From: an uncultured Mailhella sp.
Lineage (GTDB): Bacteria > Desulfobacterota > Desulfovibrionia > Desulfovibrionales > Desulfovibrionaceae
DNA length: 32,365 nucleotides
Direction: 5' to 3'
Assembly (NCBI GenBank): GCA_910578585.1
Contig: CAJTRG010000017.1
Coordinates: 1-32,365, forward strand
Below are positions 24,567 to 32,175 of this stretch, piece by piece. Below the pieces are notes generated by a model. It was not told the origin of the DNA and did not search any database. It saw only the letters and a program-made list of their open reading frames with translations. Made by a program: the position numbers and the translations under genes. Within the stretch, counting starts at the first letter, position 1; each line of letters opens with the position of its first letter.

Positions 24567-25496
24567 ATGAAAAATAATCAAAACAAGACCGAATTATTTT
24601 GCAGCTATTATGCAAAATGGATTTCAGTATATAAAGAGGGGGCAATACGGGATGTTACCTTAGATAAGTATAAAATGACCCAAAAGTGGTTAGAAAAACT
24701 TGCACCTAATTTAAAGCTGTCTGAATTGAACAGGATTTCTTATCAGCAGCTTTTAAATGATTATTCTGCAACACACGAACGTCAAACAACAATGGATTTT
24801 CATCATCAATTAAAAGGAGCAATTTTAGATGCAGTTGACGAAGGAATTATTGAGCGTGACCCGACAAGAAAAGCTATTATCAAAGGAAAAACACCAAACG
24901 AAAATAAAAAAATCAAATACTTGAACCAGTTTGAACTGCATACGCTTCTAACATGCTTGAAACTTACTTCTGAAATTACATGGGATTGGTTTATCCTGCT
25001 TGTGGCTAAAACCGGTTTAAGATTTTCAGAAGCTCTTGCTTTAACTCCAAAAGATTTTGACTTTGCCCACCAGTGTATTACTGTTTGCAAAACTTGGAAT
25101 TATAAAGGTAACGGAGGATTTTTGCCCACCAAAAATAAATCTTCTGTGCGAAAAGTTCAAATTGACTGGCAAATGATTATTCAATTTTCAGAATTGATTA
25201 AAAAAGTGCCGGAAGATGAGCTCTTGTTTGTCAAAGGAAAAGTATACAATTCAACGGTGAATGATATCTTATGCAGGTATTGCAAAAAAGCAAATATCCC
25301 TGTTATTTCAATTCATGGTTTGCGGCATACCCATGCTTCGATTTTGCTGTTTGCCGGCGTTTCCATTGCAAGTGTTGCAAGAAGATTAGGACATTCCAGC
25401 ATAAATACAACGCAAAAAACATATCTTCATATTATCCAGGAATTGGAAAACAGAGATATTGACTTAGTTATGCGCTCATTGTCTGTATTAAATTAA
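24567..25496 (+). CDS. Tyrosine-type site-specific recombinase
   Basis: A 309-residue phage-integrase-family recombinase. The N-terminal SAM-like core-binding domain covers about 10-110; the catalytic domain carries Arg152 (GLRFSEAL), His250 and Arg253 (HGLRHTH), His276 (LGHSSINTT) and the nucleophile Tyr286 (KTYLH), so all key residues are present. AGGAGG stands right before the ATG. It is the last gene of the restriction locus and is flanked by perfect 17-bp inverted repeats. Such recombinases beside hsdS usually shuffle TRDs by inversion; here the TRD copies are direct repeats. It could alternatively be the integrase of the mobile element, but its position inside the hsd repeat array favours a local role. 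Confidence 0.9.
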   Translation: MKNNQNKTELFCSYYAKWISVYKEGAIRDVTLDKYKMTQKWLEKLAPNLKLSELNRISYQQLLNDYSATHERQTTMDFHHQLKGAILDAVDEGIIERDPTRKAIIKGKTPNENKKIKYLNQFELHTLLTCLKLTSEITWDWFILLVAKTGLRFSEALALTPKDFDFAHQCITVCKTWNYKGNGGFLPTKNKSSVRKVQIDWQMIIQFSELIKKVPEDELLFVKGKVYNSTVNDILCRYCKKANIPVISIHGLRHTHASILLFAGVSIASVARRLGHSSINTTQKTYLHIIQELENRDIDLVMRSLSVLN

Positions 25497-25507
25497 TGTT
25501 ACCTGAT

Positions 25508-25524
25508 TAAATGACTTACGTTGA
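25508..25524 (-). repeat. Right 17-bp inverted repeat flanking the recombinase gene
   Basis: TAAATGACTTACGTTGA, the perfect reverse complement of 24527-24543. It lies in the 54-base gap between the recombinase stop and the end of the convergent AlbA-type gene. Confidence 0.88.
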
Positions 25525-25550
25525 ACAAATTTAATAAAGGATTACCTATT

Positions 25551-27053
25551 TTATATCATAAACCGATATTTGCCTTTGCCGTGACCTTGGACTTGTTCAA
25601 TAATATTAACTTCACGCATTTTGCGGATAAGTTCACCAGCAGGAGAGGGGCTTAGTTTAATAGCTTTAAAAATATCAGTACGACCAAAAAACTGTTCAAA
25701 GCCAAAAGCTTCAAATAATGTAATAATGTTATTTTTAGTGGATTGGCTGAAATTTAAATTAGTTAAATTTTCTAAAAAAAGTTGTTTATTATTTAAATCA
25801 CCTGATTGAGATTGAGCAATCACCTGTTTTTTATCCCAATCGCCTGTTTTAGATTGAGCAATCGCCTGTTTTTCACTCCAATCGCCTGTTTCAAGAGCTT
25901 GACCATAGTTGAGATTGAACAAAGTAACCTGAAAGGAAGAAATGTCAGAATAGAATTTTGGAGAAAGTTCTGCCTTGTAATTGTGGGCAGAGGAATAAGC
26001 GTCTGTTATTTTTTTGAATCCACTGCCTTGGCGTTCCATATAGCCAAGCCGTCCGAAAATATCAGCAAGAACAGGATTTCGTCTTGTGGAAGAAATACTC
26101 AAAATATCTCTTTCCTGTATACGACTGCCGTCAACCATACCTCCTGGAGAATAAATAGTTAGACGGTCATCATAAACATCAATATGCACTTCACTTCCCA
26201 AAATTAAATAATCTCTGTGTATTAAAGCATTGACCAATGCTTCAAAAACACTGCGTTCACAATATTCAGGCATTTCAATACGGGAATTGGCAGTCTTTTT
26301 CCAGCTTGTTTTCATATTCCGTTTAACAAAACTCATTCCTTCATTGAGCAAAATAATAAGGCTTCCGGAAAATTCAGCACTATCCAAGGCATCTACAATA
26401 CCACCGCTCTTATCCAGTCCGTTCCACCTCGTGCAGAACAGCCTGGAATGTTTAATGGGAGAATCATCAGCAAGCAAAGCCCCTGCATGGGTAAGCTTGC
26501 CATTATCACGGCGGATTTCACATGAATCAAAGAATTTGTCTTCCATACTGTTTCCAGTCCATGCTTTATACCGTTCACGCAGCTTGGAAAACGCATAATC
26601 CTTGAAGTCAAATTCAGACACAAGAGCGTCATAGGATTTGTTCATGCCATTCAGAATAAGCTGGTTCAGCACATAACTGGGAGCAATGACACTTTCATTA
26701 CCCATGCGGATATAGGCTTCCATTATACCATCAGCCTTGTAGTAATAGGGGGTACTGCGCCCAGCAAAAACTGTCAGAATGAGTAAGTCCTTTTCATTTT
26801 TTTGCTTAGGAGTAAGAATAAAATCAGGATATGGAGTGATACGCTCCTTGATTAAACGACTGATTGCTTCTGCATTTTTTTGTGTGTCGTTCAAGCCAAT
26901 AATTTCTTTACTGTCATCAACACCAAAAATCAACGTGCCGCCCACACCATTGGCAAAGGCGCTGACGCTTTTCAGCCAGCTTTTGGGCTTGTTCAGTTCA
27001 ACTGCAACTTTGAAATCACATTCTGTTGCTTCGGCAATCAATTTATCAATCAT
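25551..27053 (-). CDS. AlbA_2/Schlafen-domain ATP-binding protein
   Basis: A 500-residue protein of the putative transcriptional-regulator/helicase-like group with an N-terminal AlbA_2 (Schlafen) domain (VSAFANGVGGTLIFGVDD near residue 30), a C-terminal GHKL-type ATPase segment (RSVFEALVNALIHRDY, DDRLTIYSPGG, RQGSGFKKI) and a terminal winged-helix-like region. Between them, at about residues 390-425, lies a 14-residue repeat (TGDW..KQ.IAQS). The biochemical role is unsettled in this family; members often accompany restriction and other defence loci. It is convergent with the recombinase and has its own promoter at 27094-27122. Confidence 0.85.
   Translation of the reverse strand: MIDKLIAEATECDFKVAVELNKPKSWLKSVSAFANGVGGTLIFGVDDSKEIIGLNDTQKNAEAISRLIKERITPYPDFILTPKQKNEKDLLILTVFAGRSTPYYYKADGIMEAYIRMGNESVIAPSYVLNQLILNGMNKSYDALVSEFDFKDYAFSKLRERYKAWTGNSMEDKFFDSCEIRRDNGKLTHAGALLADDSPIKHSRLFCTRWNGLDKSGGIVDALDSAEFSGSLIILLNEGMSFVKRNMKTSWKKTANSRIEMPEYCERSVFEALVNALIHRDYLILGSEVHIDVYDDRLTIYSPGGMVDGSRIQERDILSISSTRRNPVLADIFGRLGYMERQGSGFKKITDAYSSAHNYKAELSPKFYSDISSFQVTLFNLNYGQALETGDWSEKQAIAQSKTGDWDKKQVIAQSQSGDLNNKQLFLENLTNLNFSQSTKNNIITLFEAFGFEQFFGRTDIFKAIKLSPSPAGELIRKMREVNIIEQVQGHGKGKYRFMI
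25797..25890 (-). repeat. Short in-frame tandem repeat inside the AlbA-type gene
   Basis: A unit of about 42 bp (AATCGCCTGTTTT with AGATTGAGCAATC) occurs two full times plus a diverged copy, encoding TGDWSEKQAIAQSK, TGDWDKKQVIAQSQ and SGDLNNKQ. The number of units may vary between strains without shifting the frame. Confidence 0.75.
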
Positions 27054-27093
27054 AAAAAAATCCTATAGACAGCTATCAATTCTAATATTGCTA

Positions 27094-27122
27094 AGTATAA
27101 TAATTCCATAGTAATTTTGCAA
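27094..27122 (-). promoter_or_regulatory. Promoter of the AlbA-type gene
   Basis: Minus-strand TTGCAA (27117-27122), a 17-base spacer and TATACT (27094-27099), about 40 bases before the start codon. Confidence 0.55.
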
Positions 27123-27142
27123 GATAATAATACCTTATGGGA

Positions 27143-28807
27143 TTATCTTTCTTTTGCCCTTACTTTTTCAAAAGTTTTTGCAAGGATTGCAGTAAGGGAT
27201 TTAAATTGTTGTACACACTGGTCAAGTGCTGCAAGGTTTCGGCGAATTGGGTCAAGGTTGATTGAAAATCCTGGTTTTGTTGTGTCAGGAATGTTATTTG
27301 TTGTGCCAGGTTTCGCAGTGTTTGTTCCTGTTGATTGAGTTGTGTTTGTTGGCTGCTTTGCGTTTGCAGTAATTCCTGCTGCAATGAGAGCAGTGTTTCT
27401 TTGAGTGTGCGTTCCAGTTCGGTCATTGTGATGTTCCTTTTCGTTTTTAGTCTGATTTTGCATATATCCTATGAGCTTTTCAAAAATATCATCACTATCT
27501 TCTTTTTGAATATCCACAAGACGTTTTGATATATTTTGTGCTATTTGCTGATTTTCCAGACATTCTGTTTCCCTTTTGTTCCATAAAACGTTATTTGCCA
27601 GTTTTGCGGTGTCAGCAAATAATTCTCGCCTTGATAGGGATATGACTCCAGCCCTTTGAATCTGTTCCAAACTTTGATATATTCTGCTTCGGTCTGCTCC
27701 GTCTGTTCTTTCAAATTCTGTAGTTCTATTCTCAGGGATTTTATTTGAAAGTGGGCTAATCCCATTATTCCTGCTATCGTGAAGCTTGTTATCAGGAGTA
27801 TTGTGATACTCCATAAAAGGGCTTTGCGATACTGGCAGTTGAAAAGACTTTGAATACTCTGACAATCCGTTTTGATAGCGCTCTCCAAGAGTAACAGGTT
27901 TTTGTGAATATCGTTTTCTGTTATAGTCAGTACGTTTTTGGATAATTTGCTCAAGCTCTCCTGCAAGTCTTGAAAGTTCTGCTTGAGTATTGCTTCTGTT
28001 TCTTTCTGTTCCTGTTCTGCTCTTGCTTTGATTTTCTCGCTCAGTGAGGTCAAACTGTTCTGCATACATTGCTCCTTTTAGGCGTAACTTTTCTTTGCTG
28101 GCTGGGTCAACAACTGTAATATAATCCTTGCCTTGTCTGTTTATTTGTAAGCCAACATCTTGTAATGCTTGTATAATATCTGTTCTGTTTTTTATCTTTC
28201 CATATTCAATTTGCTGGATAATATATGCATGCAAAGCTTCTTTTGCCTCTTCCCGTTCTTCTTTTTTCAAAGGCGTTTTACCCCAGCGGATAAGCCTTGC
28301 ATTTTTCAGGTCAGCCTGTTCAGGCAGATATAATCTTGCCCGTTTCGGGTCGTCCGGTCTTGCCCAATTTTCTTTGATATTGAAATAATCTCGCAAGACA
28401 TCAAAAGATTTTTGCCAGCCTGGAGGGCAGGGATTGTATGCCTTGCCTCCATAAAGTTCCACACGGGGAATAACAAAATGTAGTTCATGGTGCTTTGCGT
28501 GGCTGTGCCGCACCCATAAAATATTGCGTTGGTCTTGTTCCAATCCTGCAAAAGCAAGATTTTCAAAACTGTTCATAAGCTCTTCTTCCTGCTCTTTGCT
28601 GACAATATCCTGCGGGTGCCAAGACAAAACTCCTGCCGTAAATTTCCATTTGGTTTCCAAACTATCAATTAACCTTTGCGTTTCTTCCACATCACCACGC
28701 AGCACAACAGGTGGATTTTCCTTTCTATGCGGATAATCAAGGCGGACAAGATAATGCGTAGGACTTTTGCCGTTTCCTTTGCCGTGTGGAAAAACTTTTA
28801 TATACAT
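27143..28807 (-). CDS. mobA: Relaxase/mobilisation nuclease (MobA, MbeA-like)
   Basis: A 554-residue relaxase that would nick oriT, stay bound to the 5' end and lead the strand into a recipient using another element's transfer channel. The N-terminal domain has a candidate catalytic tyrosine (Tyr19, in THYLV) and the metal-binding H-x-E-x-H at about 106-110 (HHELHFVIPR), followed by NPCPPGWQKSFDVLRDYFN, typical of MOBP relaxases. The C-terminal half is low-complexity and charged because two other genes are encoded inside it in another frame. It starts one base after the mobC stop, so the two are coupled. Confidence 0.88.
   Translation of the reverse strand: MYIKVFPHGKGNGKSPTHYLVRLDYPHRKENPPVVLRGDVEETQRLIDSLETKWKFTAGVLSWHPQDIVSKEQEEELMNSFENLAFAGLEQDQRNILWVRHSHAKHHELHFVIPRVELYGGKAYNPCPPGWQKSFDVLRDYFNIKENWARPDDPKRARLYLPEQADLKNARLIRWGKTPLKKEEREEAKEALHAYIIQQIEYGKIKNRTDIIQALQDVGLQINRQGKDYITVVDPASKEKLRLKGAMYAEQFDLTERENQSKSRTGTERNRSNTQAELSRLAGELEQIIQKRTDYNRKRYSQKPVTLGERYQNGLSEYSKSFQLPVSQSPFMEYHNTPDNKLHDSRNNGISPLSNKIPENRTTEFERTDGADRSRIYQSLEQIQRAGVISLSRRELFADTAKLANNVLWNKRETECLENQQIAQNISKRLVDIQKEDSDDIFEKLIGYMQNQTKNEKEHHNDRTGTHTQRNTALIAAGITANAKQPTNTTQSTGTNTAKPGTTNNIPDTTKPGFSINLDPIRRNLAALDQCVQQFKSLTAILAKTFEKVRAKER
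27160..27426 (-). CDS. mobD: MobD-like small coiled-coil protein nested in mobA
   Basis: An 88-residue Gln- and Leu-rich protein (LLSLQQELLQTQSSQQTQLN) predicted to be one long coiled coil, encoded in a different frame within the 3' end of mobA. AAAAGGA stands about 8 bases before its ATG, arguing for real translation. The position and size match mbeD of ColE1, which lies inside mbeA. A role in mobilisation is inferred from that architecture only. Confidence 0.65.
   Translation of the reverse strand: MTELERTLKETLLSLQQELLQTQSSQQTQLNQQEQTLRNLAQQITFLTQQNQDFQSTLTQFAETLQHLTSVYNNLNPLLQSLQKLLKK
27541..28065 (-). CDS. mobB: MobB-like membrane protein nested in mobA
   Basis: A 174-residue protein encoded inside mobA in another frame. 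A long helical, coiled-coil N-terminal region (about 1-75), one membrane segment (about 82-104, ALLWSITILLITSFTIAGIM), a second coiled coil and a short C-terminal domain are visible. AAAAGGAG at 28072-28079 sits 6 bases before the ATG, an excellent ribosome site. In ColE1, mbeB is likewise nested in mbeA and helps link the relaxosome to the membrane. That function is inferred. Confidence 0.72.
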   Translation of the reverse strand: MQNSLTSLSEKIKARAEQEQKETEAILKQNFQDLQESLSKLSKNVLTITENDIHKNLLLLESAIKTDCQSIQSLFNCQYRKALLWSITILLITSFTIAGIMGLAHFQIKSLRIELQNLKEQTEQTEAEYIKVWNRFKGLESYPYQGENYLLTPQNWQITFYGTKGKQNVWKISK

Positions 28808-28808
28808 A

Positions 28809-29153
28809 TTATTCCGCCTGTTCTTTTATATGTTGCAGGGAATGTAATTCCTGCTCAATACTTGTCAGTGTCAGCACTACTTCCAAAGCCTCTGCCTTGG
28901 ATTTATACAGGTTAGCCCATTTTGCTAATTGGTTAAGGTTATTTCCAATGCGGGCAAGCTGAAACAAATATTCTTTTGTCAATGGATTTTGTCGAACTCT
29001 GTACTTGAGAGTTCGCACACGTATAAAATCTGTAAGGCTTAATCCTAACTCGCTTGCTTTTTGCATGAGCAATATTTTTTCATTTGGAGTAACGCGAATT
29101 TTTACCCATGCAGTTTTACAATTTTTTTTCTTTAAAGAAGAGTTTTTTCTCAT
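28809..29153 (-). CDS. mobC: MobC-like relaxosome accessory protein
   Basis: A 114-residue DNA-binding protein that would help the relaxase open oriT. Early residues fit a ribbon-helix-helix domain (WVKIRVTPNEKILLMQKASELGLSLTDFIR), followed by the MobC signature LARIGNNLNQLAKWANLY. A GTG at 29198 would add 15 residues, but the ATG at 29153 has AAAAGG (complement of 29160-29165) at ideal spacing, so I prefer it. It heads the mob operon, just downstream of the likely oriT. Confidence 0.87.
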   Translation of the reverse strand: MRKNSSLKKKNCKTAWVKIRVTPNEKILLMQKASELGLSLTDFIRVRTLKYRVRQNPLTKEYLFQLARIGNNLNQLAKWANLYKSKAEALEVVLTLTSIEQELHSLQHIKEQAE

Positions 29154-29201
29154 ACTATGCCTTTTAAAATTTGGGGGTTTGAAGGGGGCTTTGCCCACTC
29201 A

Positions 29202-29275
29202 CCAGCCTATGGGGTCACGTTTGCGTGTACCCACAATGGGTAGGCTGGCTCTAAAACATAACTCCAACAGGAGTT
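29202..29275. other. Probable origin of transfer (oriT)
   Basis: CCAGCCTA (29202-29209) pairs with TAGGCTGG (29241-29248). Inside it, CACG/CGTG (29216-29219 with 29224-29227) forms a smaller hairpin flanked by TGGG and CCCA. Directly 3' is CTCTAAAAC, giving CTGGCTCTA, which resembles the CTGG/CTTA nick region of ColE1-type origins. A further hairpin, AACTCC/GGAGTT, lies at 29260-29275. Its position upstream of mobC matches ColE1-like plasmids. Confidence 0.62.
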
Positions 29276-29359
29276 CAATGAATTTTGATATTATTTTGCA
29301 TAAGCAGCAGGTTAAAAATTTTGAAACAACAGTTTCTAAAAATAAAAAAGCGAAATAAG

Positions 29360-29417
29360 AAAAAAGAGAATTATGCGAAAAAAGCAAAAGAAGTTTTTAC
29401 GCTTTTTTCTCTTTTTT
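29360..29417 (-). terminator. Terminator after the primase gene
   Basis: GAAAAAAGC (29377-29385) pairs with GCTTTTTTC (29401-29409); an outer pair AAAAAAGAG/CTCTTTTTT (29360-29368 with 29409-29417) extends it. On the minus strand it directly follows the primase stop and ends in a T-rich run. Confidence 0.6.
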
Positions 29418-31695
29418 AGCTTTTTTCTTTTTTCTCATTCAGAGAATTAAGACGTAAAATGATACGGGGGCGACCTGCTGTTTTTTGTCTTTCAATAAAA
29501 ATTTTCTGTTTTGCTTCAAGCTGTTCCAAAACAGGCTGCAAGCGTTCTTTGGATAAATGCCCATTAAAAATTTTGCTTAATTCCGTCGCATTCAGCGGAC
29601 CTTGCTCCAGTGCGTCTACTATTTTTTGCTCATAATCATTTTTTTCTTTATTGCGGAAAATATAAAGAGCAGATTGTTCAGCATAGTTCCACATAGCAAG
29701 AGCGGATTGCAAATGCTTTTTATCAATATAGCCTTTACAATCCAGTAAAGCATACACAAGTGCCAAACGTAAGGTCTGGGCTTCTGCTCTATTGATGACA
29801 CTTCCAGCAAGTCCTGAATGTTCCCTGGAAAGCTCAAAATAAACATCTTTCCAGAGAGATAAACATGCTCCGGTCATTTCCATTGTGCCACGCTGTTGTG
29901 CTGTTGCGATAATTTGCCATAAACGCTTTTGCAGTCTTTGAATTTCAGCTTCAGACATACGGCGAGGCAGAGGCACAAGCTTGGCACGTCTGGCACAAAT
30001 CCATAAAAAACGGCTGGCAAAGCCATTGTATGCCTGCAATCCATTAAGATAATAAGAAAGTTCCTGTATGGTAATATGGCTGACAATATTGATATGAGCC
30101 CCTTTCACCTTAAATGAATTATTTTTTGTTAACGCTTCATACTCGTCTGAATCCCAAAATGTCCGCAAGCCCATGGAAAGGGTATTGCCCTCACGTTTAG
30201 TACACATAAGCCCGCTTGCAAATTCTTCATCGAGAATGATAAGACGTTTGTCATTATTATTTCGTATAAATTTGTCTTGCTGCAAAAGCCGTTCCTGCTC
30301 CTGTTCTGTCAGGTCACGGACATGATATGCCAAGCCTTCGCCAGTGGATAATGGTCCGCTGCTTTCTTTTGCTGGTGGAGGCAGTTTTGTTAATTCTTCC
30401 TGTGTGCAAAACTCTCTGCTGAAAAGTTTCAGCACTGGCTGTTTTGACGTACCTTTTCTTGCTTTGCTTGAATTACCGCAAATAACGGCAAAAAGTTTAG
30501 GCGGATGAATTTTCTCACCAATATAAATATGCGGACCTTTTTGCGGTGCAAAGCCATATACTTCTGCACAAAACCGAACAAGCGCTGTTATGCAGACAGC
30601 AGCAGGATCAGCTTCACTGTTTTCAGTAGCCAGGTGGACAAATTCACCTAAAAAGCCAGGGCAGGCATCAAAACTGAATTTTGGCCATTCTTGAATGTCA
30701 AAATCTTCAATGCTTTCTTGTTCAAGAACTTCATATTTTATTTGCAAGTTGGGATAACGTAAAAACGCAGCTTTTGAAAATTCTTGAAAGGAAAGGGGAT
30801 GTTCCAATAATTCTTGAATATTCACTTCATTTGGACATTCATCAGCTAAATCCCAGGCTGCTGGCAATATGTCAGGAGGAAGAACAAAACGAAGTTCAGC
30901 ATAATCCTGCAATATTTTGGCAAGTTCAAAACACGCCTTGAAACCTGATTCGTCATTATCCGCCCAGATTGTAATATTTTTATTGTATAATGGGGAAAAA
31001 TCTGTTTTTGCAGTAGCATTTGCTCCTCCGCTCCATGTTAGCACAGCATGGTCAGGAAATAATCCTTGAGCCTTATCTGCTGTCTTTTCACCTTCCACAA
31101 GCAAGATTCTTTTATTCTCATTGAGTTTTTGCAAACCGTATAATGGTCTTTGTGTGGGAAAAGCTTTCCAATACCACTTTGGACTGCTGTTTTGTGTTTT
31201 TGCATAGATTTGTGGAAGTACAATCTTACCTTTATTTGTTTCAAAGCGAGAAGTACACATCAAAAGCTGATTTTGCATATCCTTATAAAGCCACTGTTTT
31301 TGGGCATAGCCGTATTGTGGGTGTGATTTATACGGACGCGGGGCAGTTACAGGTACGGGGACTATGGGGATTAATTCTTCATGTTGTTGCAGATAGAATA
31401 ATTTTTGAGATTCATCTATGCCATATTGATTTGCCAATTTTTGTGCAGCTTCATAAAAAGAACAAGCCCAAACTTTACTTGCCAAATCAATAATATTAGC
31501 CCAGGTTTCGCCCGTTGCAAAGTCACTGCCTATTCCTGTTTCAATATTGGTCTTGCAGGAATTACCTTGTCCGCCTTGCAAAGATGCACAAACATATTCT
31601 TTTCCGAAAAATTTTCCGTCAGGCAAAAGATTTTCAATAACGCGTACCAGATTAGGCTTCAATCCTTCAAGGATTTGCTCATAGAAACTATTCAT
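29416..31695 (-). CDS. Toprim/DUF3987 primase-helicase-like replication protein
   Basis: A 759-residue protein likely to start replication of the mobile element. The N-terminal region has a primase-associated pattern (GKEYVCASLQGGQGNSCKTN), then a Toprim domain at about 195-260 (LLVEGEKTADKA at 198-209; acidic ADND at 245-248). A DUF3987 domain from about 340 carries a Walker-like loop GNSSKARKGTS (407-417), and a C-terminal winged helix ends the protein. Such fusions occur on phages, plasmids and integrative elements. It follows the AlpA-like gene by 9 bases and so is probably co-transcribed with it. Confidence 0.85.
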   Translation of the reverse strand: MNSFYEQILEGLKPNLVRVIENLLPDGKFFGKEYVCASLQGGQGNSCKTNIETGIGSDFATGETWANIIDLASKVWACSFYEAAQKLANQYGIDESQKLFYLQQHEELIPIVPVPVTAPRPYKSHPQYGYAQKQWLYKDMQNQLLMCTSRFETNKGKIVLPQIYAKTQNSSPKWYWKAFPTQRPLYGLQKLNENKRILLVEGEKTADKAQGLFPDHAVLTWSGGANATAKTDFSPLYNKNITIWADNDESGFKACFELAKILQDYAELRFVLPPDILPAAWDLADECPNEVNIQELLEHPLSFQEFSKAAFLRYPNLQIKYEVLEQESIEDFDIQEWPKFSFDACPGFLGEFVHLATENSEADPAAVCITALVRFCAEVYGFAPQKGPHIYIGEKIHPPKLFAVICGNSSKARKGTSKQPVLKLFSREFCTQEELTKLPPPAKESSGPLSTGEGLAYHVRDLTEQEQERLLQQDKFIRNNNDKRLIILDEEFASGLMCTKREGNTLSMGLRTFWDSDEYEALTKNNSFKVKGAHINIVSHITIQELSYYLNGLQAYNGFASRFLWICARRAKLVPLPRRMSEAEIQRLQKRLWQIIATAQQRGTMEMTGACLSLWKDVYFELSREHSGLAGSVINRAEAQTLRLALVYALLDCKGYIDKKHLQSALAMWNYAEQSALYIFRNKEKNDYEQKIVDALEQGPLNATELSKIFNGHLSKERLQPVLEQLEAKQKIFIERQKTAGRPRIILRLNSLNEKKEKS

Positions 31696-31704
31696 ATCAA
31701 GCCT

Positions 31705-31911
31705 CTAATGACCATAACTATCTGTGTCCAGGGTTTCAACCTTGTTTTGTTCTAGATACTCTTCCAAGTCTTGTACCTTATAGACGATTCTTCTGCCTAT
31801 TTTGGAATAACGCGGACCTTTGTGTTCACTCCTCCATTTTGCCAAGGTCGCTGGTTTGATACTTAAAAAATTGGCTGCTTCTTTGTTGTTTAGAATAAGA
31901 TTATTATCCAT
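31705..31911 (-). CDS. AlpA/excisionase-type helix-turn-helix protein
   Basis: A 68-residue protein of the MerR-like HTH_17 group: EAANFLSIKPATLAKWRSEHKGPRYSKIGRRIVYKVQDLEEYL is the standard pattern of AlpA-like activators and excisionases. An AAGGAG ribosome site lies just upstream. It is the first gene of the replication unit, beside hairpin-rich DNA, so it may control excision or replication of the element. Confidence 0.87.
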   Translation of the reverse strand: MDNNLILNNKEAANFLSIKPATLAKWRSEHKGPRYSKIGRRIVYKVQDLEEYLEQNKVETLDTDSYGH

Positions 31912-31979
31912 AGCATCTCCTTAATTTGAATTGTTATGGATAAGCGTAGATTAAATTTTATGGGGGAAATAGACGGAAC

Positions 31980-32053
31980 TTAAAAATAATCTCCAAAAAG
32001 CTGTTCTTTTGAAGATTATTTTTAAAATTATTTATAATTACAAGTAATTATAA
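31980..32053. repeat. Two large palindromes upstream of the AlpA-like gene
   Basis: A hairpin with a perfect 13-bp stem (31980-31992 with 32013-32025), a single mismatch, and a further CAAAA/TTTTG stem around an 8-base loop. It is followed by a near-perfect palindrome whose 10-bp arms TTATAATTAC and GTAATTATAA (32032-32041, 32044-32053) are separated by two bases. They are candidates for a replication origin, an operator or terminators. Confidence 0.6.
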
Positions 32054-32140
32054 AATAGTATAAAGTTAAAAATTTTTTCTTCTATCACTCATCTTTAGGG
32101 GATTTTTGCTGATAAGCAGATCGTCAGTAAGTTAGATTTT

Positions 32141-32175
32141 GTTCCAATAACAATAATATTATTTTGTGTTGGAAC
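32141..32175 (-). terminator. Hairpin GTTCCAA/TTGGAAC enclosing an AATAATATTATT palindrome
   Basis: GTTCCAA (32141-32147) pairs with TTGGAAC (32169-32175); the interior holds the self-complementary 32152-32163. It overlaps the end of a small minus-strand reading frame and may be its terminator. The DNA from 32054 to 32140 shows nothing I can name. Confidence 0.35.

Noticed and set aside
29199..29387. A 62-codon minus-strand reading frame across the oriT region
   Set aside because: It spans the oriT inverted repeats, has no ribosome site, and its Phe/Leu-rich product looks like translated A/T-rich DNA.
101..31970. The 16-bp direct repeat ATTTTATGGGGGAAAT at 101-116 and 31955-31970
   Set aside because: It would imply an element containing the core transporter genes and tRNA. 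In A/T-rich DNA a 16-bp match over 32 kb can occur by chance, and the first copy is part of a terminator hairpin.
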